A model generated the notes under the pieces. The model saw only the letters and a list, made by a program, of their open reading frames with translations. It was not told the origin of the DNA and ran no database searches. Shown one piece after another: positions 18,195-27,879 of a stretch of DNA of 64,000 bases. How positions within the stretch are numbered: the first letter of the stretch is position 1; each line of letters starts with the position of its first letter. Origin of the DNA: Vibrio rotiferianus CAIM 577 = LMG 21460. Lineage in GTDB: Bacteria > Pseudomonadota > Gammaproteobacteria > Enterobacterales > Vibrionaceae. The position numbers were made by a program, and so were the translations under genes. Location: the NCBI RefSeq assembly GCF_002741985.1, contig NZ_APHW01000108.1, positions 1-64,000 on the forward strand. Reading direction: 5' to 3'.

Positions 18195-18640
18195 CTGGCC
18201 ACTTTACTCAAAAGGCATGCCCCCCCCTTTGGATAGGCCTCATCGCTGAATCCAAAACTCTACCATCCGCCTGTTTTCTTTATTGATCTACAACGTCACA
18301 GCTATGTAACGCTGCCATAACGTATCGGCACTCACATGTTGTGCTTTTGGTTTGAGTCAGCTTTCTGTCAAGGTAAGGAATATAAAGCCTTGCCAGCCTT
18401 TTTGATTTTCTTGTTCTTCGATATTGTGCACATTTGTTAACAATGTACTTTGCTATTGTTTCTTTTTGGAAACGATAAGTTTCTTTGTTGAATTTGTGGT
18501 TTTGTAAAGTGTAACTAACTGAATTTATGAATGAATATTGTGGTTTGCTTTACTTGGGCGTAGTTATCTGACTTTAGTGGAATGGACGTTCAGATTCGGA
18601 CTACTTATATTGGTTGGGCATAATAACTAGAGATACGGAT
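18195..18640. other. Intergenic region upstream of dld
   Basis: 446 bases with no gene. It starts with a run of eight or nine Cs near 18221 and becomes AT-rich toward dld. No operator or RNA is recognised. Confidence 0.5.
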
Positions 18641-20347
18641 ATGAAACAGAAGCAGCTCATCGACGCATTTGTCACCATTGTCGGGGAAGAAAACGTCCTT
18701 ACCGATGAAATCAAAACCAAGTATTACCGCAGCGGTTTTCGCTCTGGAAGCGGTACGGCATTGGCGGTGGTTTTCCCTAATACTCTGCTAGAGCAGTGGA
18801 AGGTGATTCAACAATGTGTGGAGAACAATTGTATCATCATCATGCAGGCGGCTAAGACCGGCCTTACTGAAGGTTCTGCGCCAAGTGGTAGTGATTATGA
18901 CCGCGATGTCGTAGTGATCAATATTACCAAGATGAAGCAAATCTATCTGTTAGACGGTGGCAAGCAAGCGGTTTGCCTTCCGGGAGCAAGTTTACATTCG
19001 CTAGAAAAAGAGCTGCGAGCAGTAAATCGAGCACCACATTCTGTGATTGGTTCTTCTTCTCTTGGCGCTACTGTGGTGGGCGGCATTGCAAACAACTCTG
19101 GCGGGGCTCTGGTTAAACGTGGTCCTGCATATACTGAGTTAGCCATATTCGCTCAGGTCGATAAAGACGGTAAGCTCAATCTTGTTAACCACCTTGGTAT
19201 TGAAGGATTAGGCTCGACACCTGAAGAGATCTTGCAGAACATCCAAGATGGTAACTTCAATCCAGATAAAGTGATTCATGATGAGCGCATGGCATCGGAC
19301 AAAGAGTACGACGAACGTGTCCGCGACGTTAGCTCTGATATCCCATCGCGCTTTAATGCCGACGAACGTCGTCTGTACGAGGCAAGTGGCTGTGCGGGTA
19401 AACTGGGCGTGTTCGCTGTTCGAGTTGACAGCTATCCAATCCCAGAGAAAGAGCAGGTGTTCTATTTAGGTACTAACGATCCAGATAAGCTCACCAAGCT
19501 CAGAAAAGATTTCCTTACGCAGTTTGAAAACTTGCCAGAAATGGGCGAGTACCTTCACCGTGACATCTTCAACATGGCGGAGAAATACGGTAAAGATGTC
19601 TTCCTATCTATCGATTTATTAGGCACGGATAATCTACCTAAGATGTTCTCGCTCAAAGCTAAGGTTGAAAACTTCTTAGAGCGTGTACCTTTAGTCAGCA
19701 AATACCTGCCAGATACTATTCTCTACTACGCAAGCAAGTTATTCCCACAGCACCTTCCTAAGCGCATGTTGGAATACCGTGATAAGTACGAACACCATCT
19801 TGTACTCAAAATGAGCGATGGCGGCATTGCAGAAGCGCAGAAATACCTCAAAGAAGTTTGGGCGGCTGAGCACGATAGTGATTTCTTCGAATGTACGCCA
19901 GAAGAGGGCAAGAAAGCGTATCTACATCGCTTTGCAGCAGCAGGTGCAGCAATTCGTTACGAAACCATTCACCGTGACGAAGTTGAAGATATTGTTGCTC
20001 TAGATATCGCGTTGCGACGCAACGATGAGGATTGGTTAGAGATGCTACCAGAAGAGGTGACTAAGAATCTGGTTAAGTCTCTCTATTATGGCCACTTTAT
20101 GTGCTATGTCTTCCATCAAGATTATATCTTTAAGAAAGGCACTGACACTAAGTTGATGAAGAAGCTGATGTTGGAGCACTTAAACAGTCGTGGTGCGAAA
20201 TACCCAGCCGAGCACAACGTAGGGCATCTATATGAAGCAGAAAACTCGTTGCAAAAGTTCTACCACCAACTTGATCCGACCAATACCTTTAACCCGGGTA
20301 TAGGTAAAATGGACCGCTACAAGCGCAACTGTAACTGCTGTGCTTAA
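18641..20347 (+). CDS. dld: Quinone-dependent D-lactate dehydrogenase
   Basis: 568 residues from ATG 18641 (E. coli Dld has 571). The N-terminal FAD_binding_4 domain has GLTEGSAPSG and SSSLGATVVGGIANNSGG, the C-terminal part is the Dld membrane-binding domain with basic surface helices, and the protein ends in a Cys-rich CNCCA. It oxidises D-lactate to pyruvate and passes electrons to quinone at the inner membrane. Stand-alone gene with its own terminator. Confidence 0.94.
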   Translation: MKQKQLIDAFVTIVGEENVLTDEIKTKYYRSGFRSGSGTALAVVFPNTLLEQWKVIQQCVENNCIIIMQAAKTGLTEGSAPSGSDYDRDVVVINITKMKQIYLLDGGKQAVCLPGASLHSLEKELRAVNRAPHSVIGSSSLGATVVGGIANNSGGALVKRGPAYTELAIFAQVDKDGKLNLVNHLGIEGLGSTPEEILQNIQDGNFNPDKVIHDERMASDKEYDERVRDVSSDIPSRFNADERRLYEASGCAGKLGVFAVRVDSYPIPEKEQVFYLGTNDPDKLTKLRKDFLTQFENLPEMGEYLHRDIFNMAEKYGKDVFLSIDLLGTDNLPKMFSLKAKVENFLERVPLVSKYLPDTILYYASKLFPQHLPKRMLEYRDKYEHHLVLKMSDGGIAEAQKYLKEVWAAEHDSDFFECTPEEGKKAYLHRFAAAGAAIRYETIHRDEVEDIVALDIALRRNDEDWLEMLPEEVTKNLVKSLYYGHFMCYVFHQDYIFKKGTDTKLMKKLMLEHLNSRGAKYPAEHNVGHLYEAENSLQKFYHQLDPTNTFNPGIGKMDRYKRNCNCCA

Positions 20348-20370
20348 GCCCTAAGCCAGTATGATATGGA

Positions 20371-20397
20371 GAGTCGCTTTAACAGCGGCTCTTTTTT
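20371..20397 (+). terminator. Terminator after dld
   Basis: GAGTCGCT / AGCGGCTC stem with a TTTTTTA tail. Confidence 0.85.
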
Positions 20398-20503
20398 ATC
20401 AAGAAATGGTGGTAGATGGCGTTTGACTTTTAGTCGAATCGCTCAACTCCCATACGTTCAGTCTTGTTTTTAACCATCTGAATCAAAAAGAATAAACTTA
20501 TTG

Positions 20504-20531
20504 TTGACCTGAAAATTTATTCCGTTAAAGT
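20504..20531 (+). promoter_or_regulatory. tRNA-Leu/tRNA-Cys promoter, copy A
   Basis: TTGACC at 20504-20509, 16-base spacer, TAAAGT at 20526-20531, then a GC-rich discriminator ACGCCTCG typical of stringently controlled stable-RNA promoters. Confidence 0.8.
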
Positions 20532-20594
20532 ACGCCTCGTTCTCACGGCTAAGGTCGTTAGAGCAGGTGGTGTTGCCATCGCATTGATTGCGTT

Positions 20595-20681
20595 GCCCTG
20601 GTGGTGGAATTGGTAGACACAAGGGATTTAAAATCCCTCGACGTTCGCGTTGTGCCGGTTCAAGTCCGGCCCGGGGCACCA
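20595..20681 (+). tRNA. tRNA-Leu(TAA), copy A
   Basis: 87 bases, class II with a long variable arm. Anticodon loop TTTAAAA gives TAA. The acceptor GCCCTGG pairs with CCGGGGC, then A and CCA. Identical copy at 31538. Confidence 0.95.
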
Positions 20682-20716
20682 TCTCTCATTATTTTGAGAA
20701 CAATAAAATTCGGTAA

Positions 20717-20790
20717 GGCGCCTTGGCAGAGTGGCTATGCAGCGGATTGCAAATCCGTGGACCTCGGTTCGATTCCGGGAGGCGCCTCCA
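20717..20790 (+). tRNA. tRNA-Cys(GCA), copy 2
   Basis: 74 bases. Acceptor GGCGCCT pairs with AGGCGCC, anticodon GCA, discriminator T, CCA encoded. Co-transcribed with tRNA-Leu 35 bases upstream. Confidence 0.96.
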
Positions 20791-20801
20791 TTATTTCGAA
20801 A

Positions 20802-20827
20802 GCTCGTCACAATGACGGGCTTTTTTC
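20802..20827 (+). terminator. Terminator after tRNA-Leu/tRNA-Cys copy A
   Basis: GCTCGTCA / TGACGGGC stem (one wobble) followed by TTTTTT. Confidence 0.85.
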
Positions 20828-21115
20828 GTTTTTGGCGTAGACAAAACCGTGCCCAAAAACTTAAGGCAGTCGCTCTGGCAGCCATCTCCACCCTGACTAT
20901 TTGATCTTACTTCCAAAAATGCTGCTATTTAATTATTGGTTTTATAAATGTTACACCTCTCAACAATTGTAGAGGTCGATTGATGATAATTTTTTCTCGA
21001 TTGTAGTCCGAGCTTTTTGTTGTACAACAGACGGTTAGTTGGGGGTTTTAAAGCTAACTGTCATGTTTCCCTCAAGTCGGCTCGTGCTTCGTCTTAAAAC
21101 GTGAGAGAAAATATA

Positions 21116-22639
21116 ATGAAAACATTCAACCTTAAACCTACACTTTTACCCTTAACCTTGTTGCTCAGTTCGCCAGTCATGGCGGCACAAAATGGAACTA
21201 TGATGCAATATTTCCATTGGTATGTACCCAATGACGGAGCTCTGTGGACGCAAGTAGAAAACAATGTGCCGGCGTTATCGGATAATGGTTTTACGGCGCT
21301 TTGGCTACCTCCAGCGTATAAGGGGGCTGGTGGCAGCAATGATGTGGGGTATGGTGTTTACGATATGTATGATTTGGGCGAATTTGATCAACAAGGATCG
21401 GTACGCACCAAGTACGGTACGAAAGATCAGTATCTAAGCGCTGTTCAAGCCGCTCATAGCAACAACATTCAAATCTATGGTGATGTTGTGTTTAACCACC
21501 GTGGTGGTGCCGATGGCAAGTCCTGGGTAGATACAAAGCGTGTAGACTGGAATAACCGTAATATTGAACTGGGCGATAAATGGATCGAAGCTTGGGTCGA
21601 GTTTACTTTTCCTGGTCGTAACGACAAATATTCAGACTTCCATTGGACTTGGTACCACTTTGATGGTGTCGATTGGGATGATGCAGGCCAAGAAAAGGCG
21701 ATCTTCAAGTTTAAAGGGGATGGTAAAGCATGGGATTGGGAAGTCAGCTCTGAAAAGGGCAACTATGACTACCTAATGTATGCAGACTTAGATATGGATC
21801 ACCCAGAGGTTAAGCAAGAGCTTAAAGATTGGGGTGAATGGTACTTAAACATGACTGGTGTTGATGGCTTCCGAATGGACGCAGTCAAACACATCAAATA
21901 CCAATACCTGCAAGAGTGGATCGAATACTTACGTTGGAAAACGGGTAAAGAGCTATTTACGGTCGGTGAATACTGGAACTACGACGTCAACAATCTACAC
22001 AATTTTATTGCCAAGACTTCTGGTAGCATGTCATTGTTTGATGCTCCGTTACATATGAACTTCTATAACGCTTCACGCTCTGGTGGCAACTTCGATATGC
22101 GCCGAATCATGGATGGTACCTTAATGAAGGACAATCCGGTGAAAGCGGTAACATTGGTTGAGAACCACGATACGCAACCTCTACAAGCATTAGAGTCTCC
22201 AGTCGATTGGTGGTTCAAACCACTCGCTTATGCGTTCATCTTATTACGTGAAGAAGGTTACCCATCCGTCTTCTACGCCGATTACTATGGCGCGCAATAC
22301 AGTGATAAAGGGCACGACATCAATATGGCTAAGGTGCCTTACATTGAAGAGCTAGTTAAAGCTCGTAAAGATTACGCGTATGGTAAGCAACACTCTTACC
22401 TAGATCATTGGGATGTGATTGGTTGGACGCGCGAAGGAGACGCAGAACATCCGAACTCAATGGCTGTCATTATGAGTGATGGCCCTGGTGGAACGAAATG
22501 GATGTACACGGGCTCACCAAGTACTCGCTATGTTGATAAGCTTGGAATTCGCACGGAAGAAGTTTGGACTGACGCAAATGGTTGGGCTGAGTTCCCGGTA
22601 AACGGTGGCTCTGTTTCTGTGTGGGTGGGCGTTAAATAA
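21116..22639 (+). CDS. Secreted alpha-amylase (GH13)
   Basis: 507 residues from ATG 21116 with a Sec signal peptide ending near SPVMAAQN. The four GH13 regions are present: DVVFNHRGG, GFRMDAVKH (nucleophile Asp about 255), FTVGEYW (acid/base Glu about 285) and VENHDTQ (Asp about 352). The WLPPAYKGAGGSNDVGYGVYD start and size match the liquefying bacterial amylases of subfamily 5. It hydrolyses alpha-1,4-glucan outside the cell or in the periplasm. Confidence 0.94.
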   Translation: MKTFNLKPTLLPLTLLLSSPVMAAQNGTMMQYFHWYVPNDGALWTQVENNVPALSDNGFTALWLPPAYKGAGGSNDVGYGVYDMYDLGEFDQQGSVRTKYGTKDQYLSAVQAAHSNNIQIYGDVVFNHRGGADGKSWVDTKRVDWNNRNIELGDKWIEAWVEFTFPGRNDKYSDFHWTWYHFDGVDWDDAGQEKAIFKFKGDGKAWDWEVSSEKGNYDYLMYADLDMDHPEVKQELKDWGEWYLNMTGVDGFRMDAVKHIKYQYLQEWIEYLRWKTGKELFTVGEYWNYDVNNLHNFIAKTSGSMSLFDAPLHMNFYNASRSGGNFDMRRIMDGTLMKDNPVKAVTLVENHDTQPLQALESPVDWWFKPLAYAFILLREEGYPSVFYADYYGAQYSDKGHDINMAKVPYIEELVKARKDYAYGKQHSYLDHWDVIGWTREGDAEHPNSMAVIMSDGPGGTKWMYTGSPSTRYVDKLGIRTEEVWTDANGWAEFPVNGGSVSVWVGVK

Positions 22640-22776
22640 CTCTTGAGACTGAATTACAGTTGTGAGCAATTTCGAAAATAGTTCGCATTTAATCAATGTC
22701 TTGTTTGATATTCATAAAACAAATGCGTAACTTTATACCTGAGCATTATCGATAGGCAGATTAAGGAAAGGAATCT

Positions 22777-23022
22777 ATGGCTGACGTTTTGATTGTTGCG
22801 ATTGTATTTGGTGCAATATTTGGTGGTGGTATCGTTAAGCTGATTCTCAATCATCGTAAAGAAGTAAGAGCGCTTGAGATTTCCGAGCGCAACCAGATGA
22901 GTCAAGAAGAGCGAGATGGTTTGAACAAGCAAGTTGCTGAGCTCAAACAGCGTGTTGAAGTATTAGAGCGCATCGTTACCGACAACAAGTACCAACTTGA
23001 TAAAGCAATTGCTTCCTTGTAA
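22777..23022 (+). CDS. PspB-like small membrane protein with coiled coil
   Basis: 81 residues: an N-terminal TM helix (VLIVAIVFGAIFGGGIVKLIL), a short basic stretch, then a charged coiled coil (NKQVAELKQRVEVLERIV). This is the layout of phage-shock PspB, and the region EERDGLNKQVAELKQRVEVLERI fits that family. There is no pspA or pspC nearby, so it is an orphan. AAGGA Shine-Dalgarno present. Function inferred only by shape. Confidence 0.65.
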   Translation: MADVLIVAIVFGAIFGGGIVKLILNHRKEVRALEISERNQMSQEERDGLNKQVAELKQRVEVLERIVTDNKYQLDKAIASL

Positions 23023-23103
23023 TTCTTACTAAGACAAAAAGAGTCAGCTCAATGCTGGCTCTTTTCGTTTCTGCTCCTCGTTCCAATGAAGTGTCATACT
23101 GGA

Positions 23104-23892
23104 CTAACGCTCATCAAAAAAGTCTTTGTTACGAATATACTTGCTCATAAGGTGATAGGAGAAAGGGCGAATCAACCAACTCGCCAACGAGCGCCCTAAA
23201 CGTATTAATGTTGGTGTGTTCTCGTAAATTCTCCCGTTATAGAGCCAAAGCAATTTACCCACATGCCAATAGAGGAACGGTATTGGTGGCATAAAAGTAA
23301 CAATATCGATGTCGCAGCAGATCCGATAGGTTTTGTGCCCCAAACGATAGTGATTTTTGAACATCCAATCGCCAATAGCGGGCTGTCCAAATGTCACCAC
23401 TCGTTTAATGCTTTTTGGATACTTACGCTCGATGTAATCGGCAAACACACTTCCAATAGCCCCTCCTGAAGAGTGCCCAGTAATGGTTATTCGCTTGCCT
23501 TGCAGTATTAGTGGCACAACCGTGGCTTCTAGTCGCTCAATGATGCTTAAACCGAGACGGTCTTCATTTCGTGACGGTTGGCTTTCTTGAAACAACAAAT
23601 GGTAAAAACCTGCATGAATGCGATAGGGAAGTCCCAAGCGTTTGCAGCTACGAGTCCACATGGCAAAGTTCAATAACCAATCAGTAATGCTGTGCGACCC
23701 TTTTATTACTACAACTACTTCTGTGCTCTTTTTACTCCACAAAACTCGGATCATGGTTTTGCCAAACTCGTTTTTAATGATTCGCTGTCCATTAGGGTCA
23801 AACCCATAGCGGGTCTGCTTAAACACTCTAGGGTAAGCGAGATTGCACAGTACAGCGTAGCGTTCGTATTGGTATCGTTTTAAAGGTTTCAC
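23104..23892 (-). CDS. Class 3 lipase-family protein
   Basis: 262 residues. The alpha/beta-hydrolase nucleophile elbow is TGHSSGGAIG (Ser about 141); KGSHSITDWLLN earlier is the usual family block around the oxyanion region, and CDIDIVTFMPP...WHVG supplies the Asp and the His in the order typical of fungal-type class 3 lipases. No signal peptide is seen, so it may act in the cytoplasm or be exported another way. Stand-alone gene. Confidence 0.85.
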   Translation of the reverse strand: MKPLKRYQYERYAVLCNLAYPRVFKQTRYGFDPNGQRIIKNEFGKTMIRVLWSKKSTEVVVVIKGSHSITDWLLNFAMWTRSCKRLGLPYRIHAGFYHLLFQESQPSRNEDRLGLSIIERLEATVVPLILQGKRITITGHSSGGAIGSVFADYIERKYPKSIKRVVTFGQPAIGDWMFKNHYRLGHKTYRICCDIDIVTFMPPIPFLYWHVGKLLWLYNGRIYENTPTLIRLGRSLASWLIRPFSYHLMSKYIRNKDFFDER

Positions 23893-24162
23893 TTAAGACT
23901 TCTTTGTTTGTGTCAATGACAAACTCTAAGACTGAAATATTAAAAAGACATGACTGTGAGTAAATTTTAACCACTTTAAGGTGTTGGCTAATGCATGATT
24001 AAACAGGCTGGTATGCTCATAAGCGATTGTAATTGAATGCAAATCACAAACCAGTGAACTATATGTAATTGATTGAATTGATATGGGGTTTATATCGCTG
24101 AAAATCAGTGGCATAGATGAGAGGATTATCTTTTGTCAGTGGTTTTATAAGAGGTTCTATTT

Positions 24163-26052
24163 ATGCAATTAAGTCTAAAGAGAAAAATGGTTTTCTCTGT
24201 GGTTTTGGCAATTGCAATCACATCTGCGATTCTTCTTTTCATTGGTTATAAGACTTTTCAAGGTAATAGTTGGCAAGCGATAGAAAGTGAGAGTCGCAAT
24301 ATCTTGCAAGCGAATGCGAAAGGTATTGGTGATTGGTTCTATGACAAAAAGCAGGCTGTCCATGGTTTGAAGCAACAGATCCAACTTGATCCATCATTGG
24401 ACATTGTTCCTCATTTACGTCAGACCCTAGTCTCTGGCGGATTTGGCCTTAGTTATTACGGAAACAAGCAAGGGGAGATGTTTCGCCATGACCCATCATT
24501 AAATAAAGCGGGATACGATCCAAGAGCTCGTGGTTGGTACAAACAAACATTGGCGGAGAACAAAGCAATCACAACTAAGCCATATGTTAGCGTCACCATG
24601 CAAACCTTGGTCGTAACGCTTACTGACCCTGTTATGGAAGGTGGTCAAATCATTGGTGTTGCAGCGTCCAATTTGGCGTTGGATAAGCTTATTCAGGACG
24701 TATTGGCGATTGAAGTCCCAGGTGATGGTCACGCTATTCTGATCGATCGTCAAGGTACGGTCGTAGCACATAAAAACAAAGACTTTATTTTGAAACAAGT
24801 CTCTGAGATTGCACCTGAGCTAAATATTGATAGCCTAAATCAAGCGTCACAAAATCTCGCTACAATCTTCACTACCGTGGATGGTAAAGACAAAGTTGTG
24901 ATGGCAGAGCCAATCAAAAACACGGATTGGTTACTCGTGATTGAAATGGACAAAAGTGTGTTAGAGCAGCCTTTGTTTGACATGTTGAGTAGCCAAATTA
25001 CAACAGGGCTGATTGTACTAATCGTCATGGCGATTGCGACATCTTGGTTCGTTGCGCGTCAGTTAGTAGAGCTTGGTCGCGTAAGTGAGGCTCTGGCTGA
25101 TATTGCTGAAGGTGAGGGAGATTTAACTCGTCGATTGGAGGTCACTAGCCAAGATGAAGTTGGTCAATTAGCTGAGAAGTTTAACGTATTTGTGGATCGC
25201 TTACGTCAAATGATGAAAAACGTAAGCGAGGTTTCGACGGCGATGACACAAGGCGCCGATCATGCCAACGTAAGCGCAACGAAGCGAAATGAAAGCGTAA
25301 GTAGACAGCAAGATGAGATCACAATGGTCGCCACGGCGGTGACAGAAATGGCGACAGCCACGGCTGAAATTGCATCCAATGCTGATAATACGGCGAAGAG
25401 TGCAAGCCATTCAGTAGAGTTGAGTGATCAGGGCTTCAAACAAATGGAGAAAAGCCAAGCATCAATCAACGAACTTGCGAATGAACTGACTAGTGCAGTC
25501 TCTATTATTAGCGAGCTTGAAGAGCATGGTAATCAGATTGCAACCATTCTGGCGACAATCCGAGAAATTGCTGAGCAAACCAATTTACTGGCATTAAATG
25601 CTGCCATTGAAGCCGCTCGCGCGGGTGAGCAGGGACGAGGCTTTGCTGTGGTGGCTGATGAAGTTCGAGTGTTGTCTCAACGTACACATGCTTCAACGGA
25701 AGAGATTGAAGATAAGATCAAACGTTTGCAACAAGCGACAGACGGAGCTGTTAAGGTGATGACACAAAGTCATGATATGGCGAAAACCAGTGTTCACGAT
25801 GTTGATTTAGCTGGTGAGAGTTTGTCACAAATCCGTGATGCTATTCAGATGATCAGCGATATGGCGACGCAGATAGCGTCTGCGGCAGAAGAACAATCGT
25901 TGGTGACTGCGGAAATTAACGCCAATACCGAGTCAGTTCGTGAAGTAAGCGAAGTGATGGCAAGTGATGCGACAGAGGCCGTTGGACAAGCGCAACAACT
26001 AAACCATTTAGCTAATAACTTAAAGTCAGAGCTATCGCGTTTTAAGTTGTAA
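24163..26052 (+). CDS. Methyl-accepting chemotaxis protein, dCache sensor
   Basis: 629 residues. TM1 is about residues 9-29 and TM2 about 280-300. The periplasmic region has YDPRARGWYKQTLAENKA...KPYVS, resembling the amino-acid-binding type of dCache_1 domain. A HAMP segment (residues about 300-355) leads to a long signalling domain whose hairpin tip reads EQTNLLALNAAIEAARAGEQGRGFAVVADEVR. No C-terminal CheR-tether pentapeptide. Ligand unknown, amino acids plausible. Confidence 0.93.
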   Translation: MQLSLKRKMVFSVVLAIAITSAILLFIGYKTFQGNSWQAIESESRNILQANAKGIGDWFYDKKQAVHGLKQQIQLDPSLDIVPHLRQTLVSGGFGLSYYGNKQGEMFRHDPSLNKAGYDPRARGWYKQTLAENKAITTKPYVSVTMQTLVVTLTDPVMEGGQIIGVAASNLALDKLIQDVLAIEVPGDGHAILIDRQGTVVAHKNKDFILKQVSEIAPELNIDSLNQASQNLATIFTTVDGKDKVVMAEPIKNTDWLLVIEMDKSVLEQPLFDMLSSQITTGLIVLIVMAIATSWFVARQLVELGRVSEALADIAEGEGDLTRRLEVTSQDEVGQLAEKFNVFVDRLRQMMKNVSEVSTAMTQGADHANVSATKRNESVSRQQDEITMVATAVTEMATATAEIASNADNTAKSASHSVELSDQGFKQMEKSQASINELANELTSAVSIISELEEHGNQIATILATIREIAEQTNLLALNAAIEAARAGEQGRGFAVVADEVRVLSQRTHASTEEIEDKIKRLQQATDGAVKVMTQSHDMAKTSVHDVDLAGESLSQIRDAIQMISDMATQIASAAEEQSLVTAEINANTESVREVSEVMASDATEAVGQAQQLNHLANNLKSELSRFKL

Positions 26053-26069
26053 TTTCAGTTGTTCACGAT

Positions 26070-26105
26070 AAGCCGAGATCGGTTGATCTCGGCTTATTTG
26101 TTTTT
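26070..26105 (+). terminator. Terminator between chemoreceptor and CHAD gene
   Basis: AGCCGAGATC / GATCTCGGCT stem followed by TATTTGTTTTT. It sits between convergent genes. Confidence 0.85.
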
Positions 26106-26142
26106 ATAAACGGACAAGAAGTCGACTGATTCCACCCGTTTT

Positions 26143-27033
26143 CTAAACTGTTTTAGTACATCCAAAGCGCTCGCTCTTTGTTGAGAGCGAAGCACTTTTT
26201 TTTTGTTTTATCAAGGAACGTATCGTTTGTTTGCCTTTTTTGCCGAGATCATATTTGGATTTGAGGCTAGATAGAAACGCAATTTGGGTTACGCTGTCGT
26301 TAAAGTCGCCCAAGCGATTCTGCATAAGCTTCAATTGATGAATGTTCTGGTTGTGTGCTTTCTTTGGATACAGGTTGGTGAAAAAGTCTAGTAAGTAACG
26401 CAGCTTTTTACATTCTATGCGTAGTTTATGAATGTCGTCGTCAGAGCTTTGTGTTCCAAGTTTGCGGCTTAACTTATAGATTTTGCCCGCATGTAGCGAA
26501 ATCTTCTGATTGGCATATTCTAAAGTCCCCATTTCTGTTTCAAGACTTTCATGCACGCTTGCTCTATGCAGGCTATTTTCAATGATTACACATGTTTTCC
26601 TATAGCAATCTGTCTCGAGCCAATCTGAGACTCGTTTTTGCTCTACCTCCCTAGAATGCTGTATATGATCGAATATAGATGTTAGTGCGCGTTGATACTT
26701 GAGTTGTTTGTCTAAGTAAGACGATTTTTCGGCAACAAAGACATCTAAATCACGTAAGTAATTGGTTTGCTTCATCAGTATTCTGAGGTTGCGGGCTAAT
26801 AAGTGACGTTCAAAAGAAGGCAGTACATCTTTTAACAGTTGGCTAAGAGAGCGGATTCGACGCAATGTTACCCTGTATTGATGATTAAACTCTAAATTCT
26901 CACCAGCTTTAACCCCTTGCTCAAGCTGCCGGGCGTAACTGAATTCATGAGAGAAAAAACGGGGTAGGGTAAACTTTAAATCCGATTCTGTGTGCAAAAT
27001 CAATTCAAAAGCTGGCTTTTGACTAACGCTCAT
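26143..27033 (-). CDS. CHAD-domain protein
   Basis: 296 residues from ATG 27033, preceded by GGGAGA. It contains the repeated conserved His/Arg helices of the CHAD family: NHQYRVTLRRIRSL near residue 50 and DDIHKLRIECKKLRYLLDFF near 215, both rich in the basic residues that bind polyphosphate in characterised CHAD proteins. No CYTH domain is attached. Probably binds polyphosphate granules; the enzymatic role is unknown. Confidence 0.88.
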   Translation of the reverse strand: MSVSQKPAFELILHTESDLKFTLPRFFSHEFSYARQLEQGVKAGENLEFNHQYRVTLRRIRSLSQLLKDVLPSFERHLLARNLRILMKQTNYLRDLDVFVAEKSSYLDKQLKYQRALTSIFDHIQHSREVEQKRVSDWLETDCYRKTCVIIENSLHRASVHESLETEMGTLEYANQKISLHAGKIYKLSRKLGTQSSDDDIHKLRIECKKLRYLLDFFTNLYPKKAHNQNIHQLKLMQNRLGDFNDSVTQIAFLSSLKSKYDLGKKGKQTIRSLIKQKKSASLSTKSERFGCTKTV

Positions 27034-27879
27034 GTTCAGTTCTCCCTGTGTATACTCGGGCATCTCGAGGTTACTTGGGTATAGATGTAATTAATTTTAG
27101 AATATTGCTCTTACTATCCCCATTGCTGCTGATAAAAATTTAACTTTTAAACGCTAACATAATGTTTTTATGGGCTTATATTTAGGTGATATTAAAACTG
27201 TGCCATAATAATCTTGTTTATATTATTTCAATTTCATAACAAGTAAAGTAAAGTAAATTTATTTTTCGGCATCGGCATGATTTGCAAAGCGTTATTTAAA
27301 AACTATCAAAATTGATAACTAGGTTGGTTGAAATTTAATCTATTAGTTTGCTAGTATCGCATTCACAACGAATTACAGTCATTCTAATAAATGGATATAA
27401 AGTGGTGGAATAAGTCAGTTTTTCTAGGCGATTCGAACTAGAAACCTACCTTTGTGATTACAGGCGTATTCCCAAGTCGAGTATGGCTTGGTGTGTATCA
27501 GTGCATCCCGTAGTGTCGGAATGTTCGGTCTTTTTGTGTGTTGAATACCTAAAATCACCCAAGCACAGTCTATTTTTGGCTAATGAAACCTCGCGTCTGT
27601 TACGCGATGAATTCTGTACTTGTATATTTATTTGACTACTTAAATTTATCGTGGGTGGGCGAAAGCTAATAGATGTAATTATATAAACTCTACAACAATC
27701 ATTATTCTAATAAGAATGGTGATCTAAATTATATTGACGTTGAATATCAAGGCGTCATTTTTAATTGTGATTATTGAACTTCATTACTTTCTTTTCGTGA
27801 GAGGAGGTTAATGCTGTCGGTAATTTAAAGTTGCAATCTGTCTTTGTATATTTAAAAGGCTAAATTTGAGGTTAATAAA
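27034..27879. other. Long AT-rich intergenic region upstream of protease 1
   Basis: 846 bases, strongly AT-rich, with no gene. It holds a hairpin at 27421-27444 (TTTCTAG / CTAGAAA) and a five-codon mini-ORF with a strong Shine-Dalgarno at 27811-27828. The length and base composition fit the start of an acquired segment. Confidence 0.5.

Noticed and set aside
20628..20891. Open frames translating tRNA-Leu and tRNA-Cys (both strands)
   Set aside because: Common artefact of conserved tRNA sequence; often misannotated as small proteins.
27421..27444. tRNA-like T-arm on the minus strand
   Set aside because: Only a GTTCGAAT-like loop inside a hairpin; no acceptor or anticodon arm around it.
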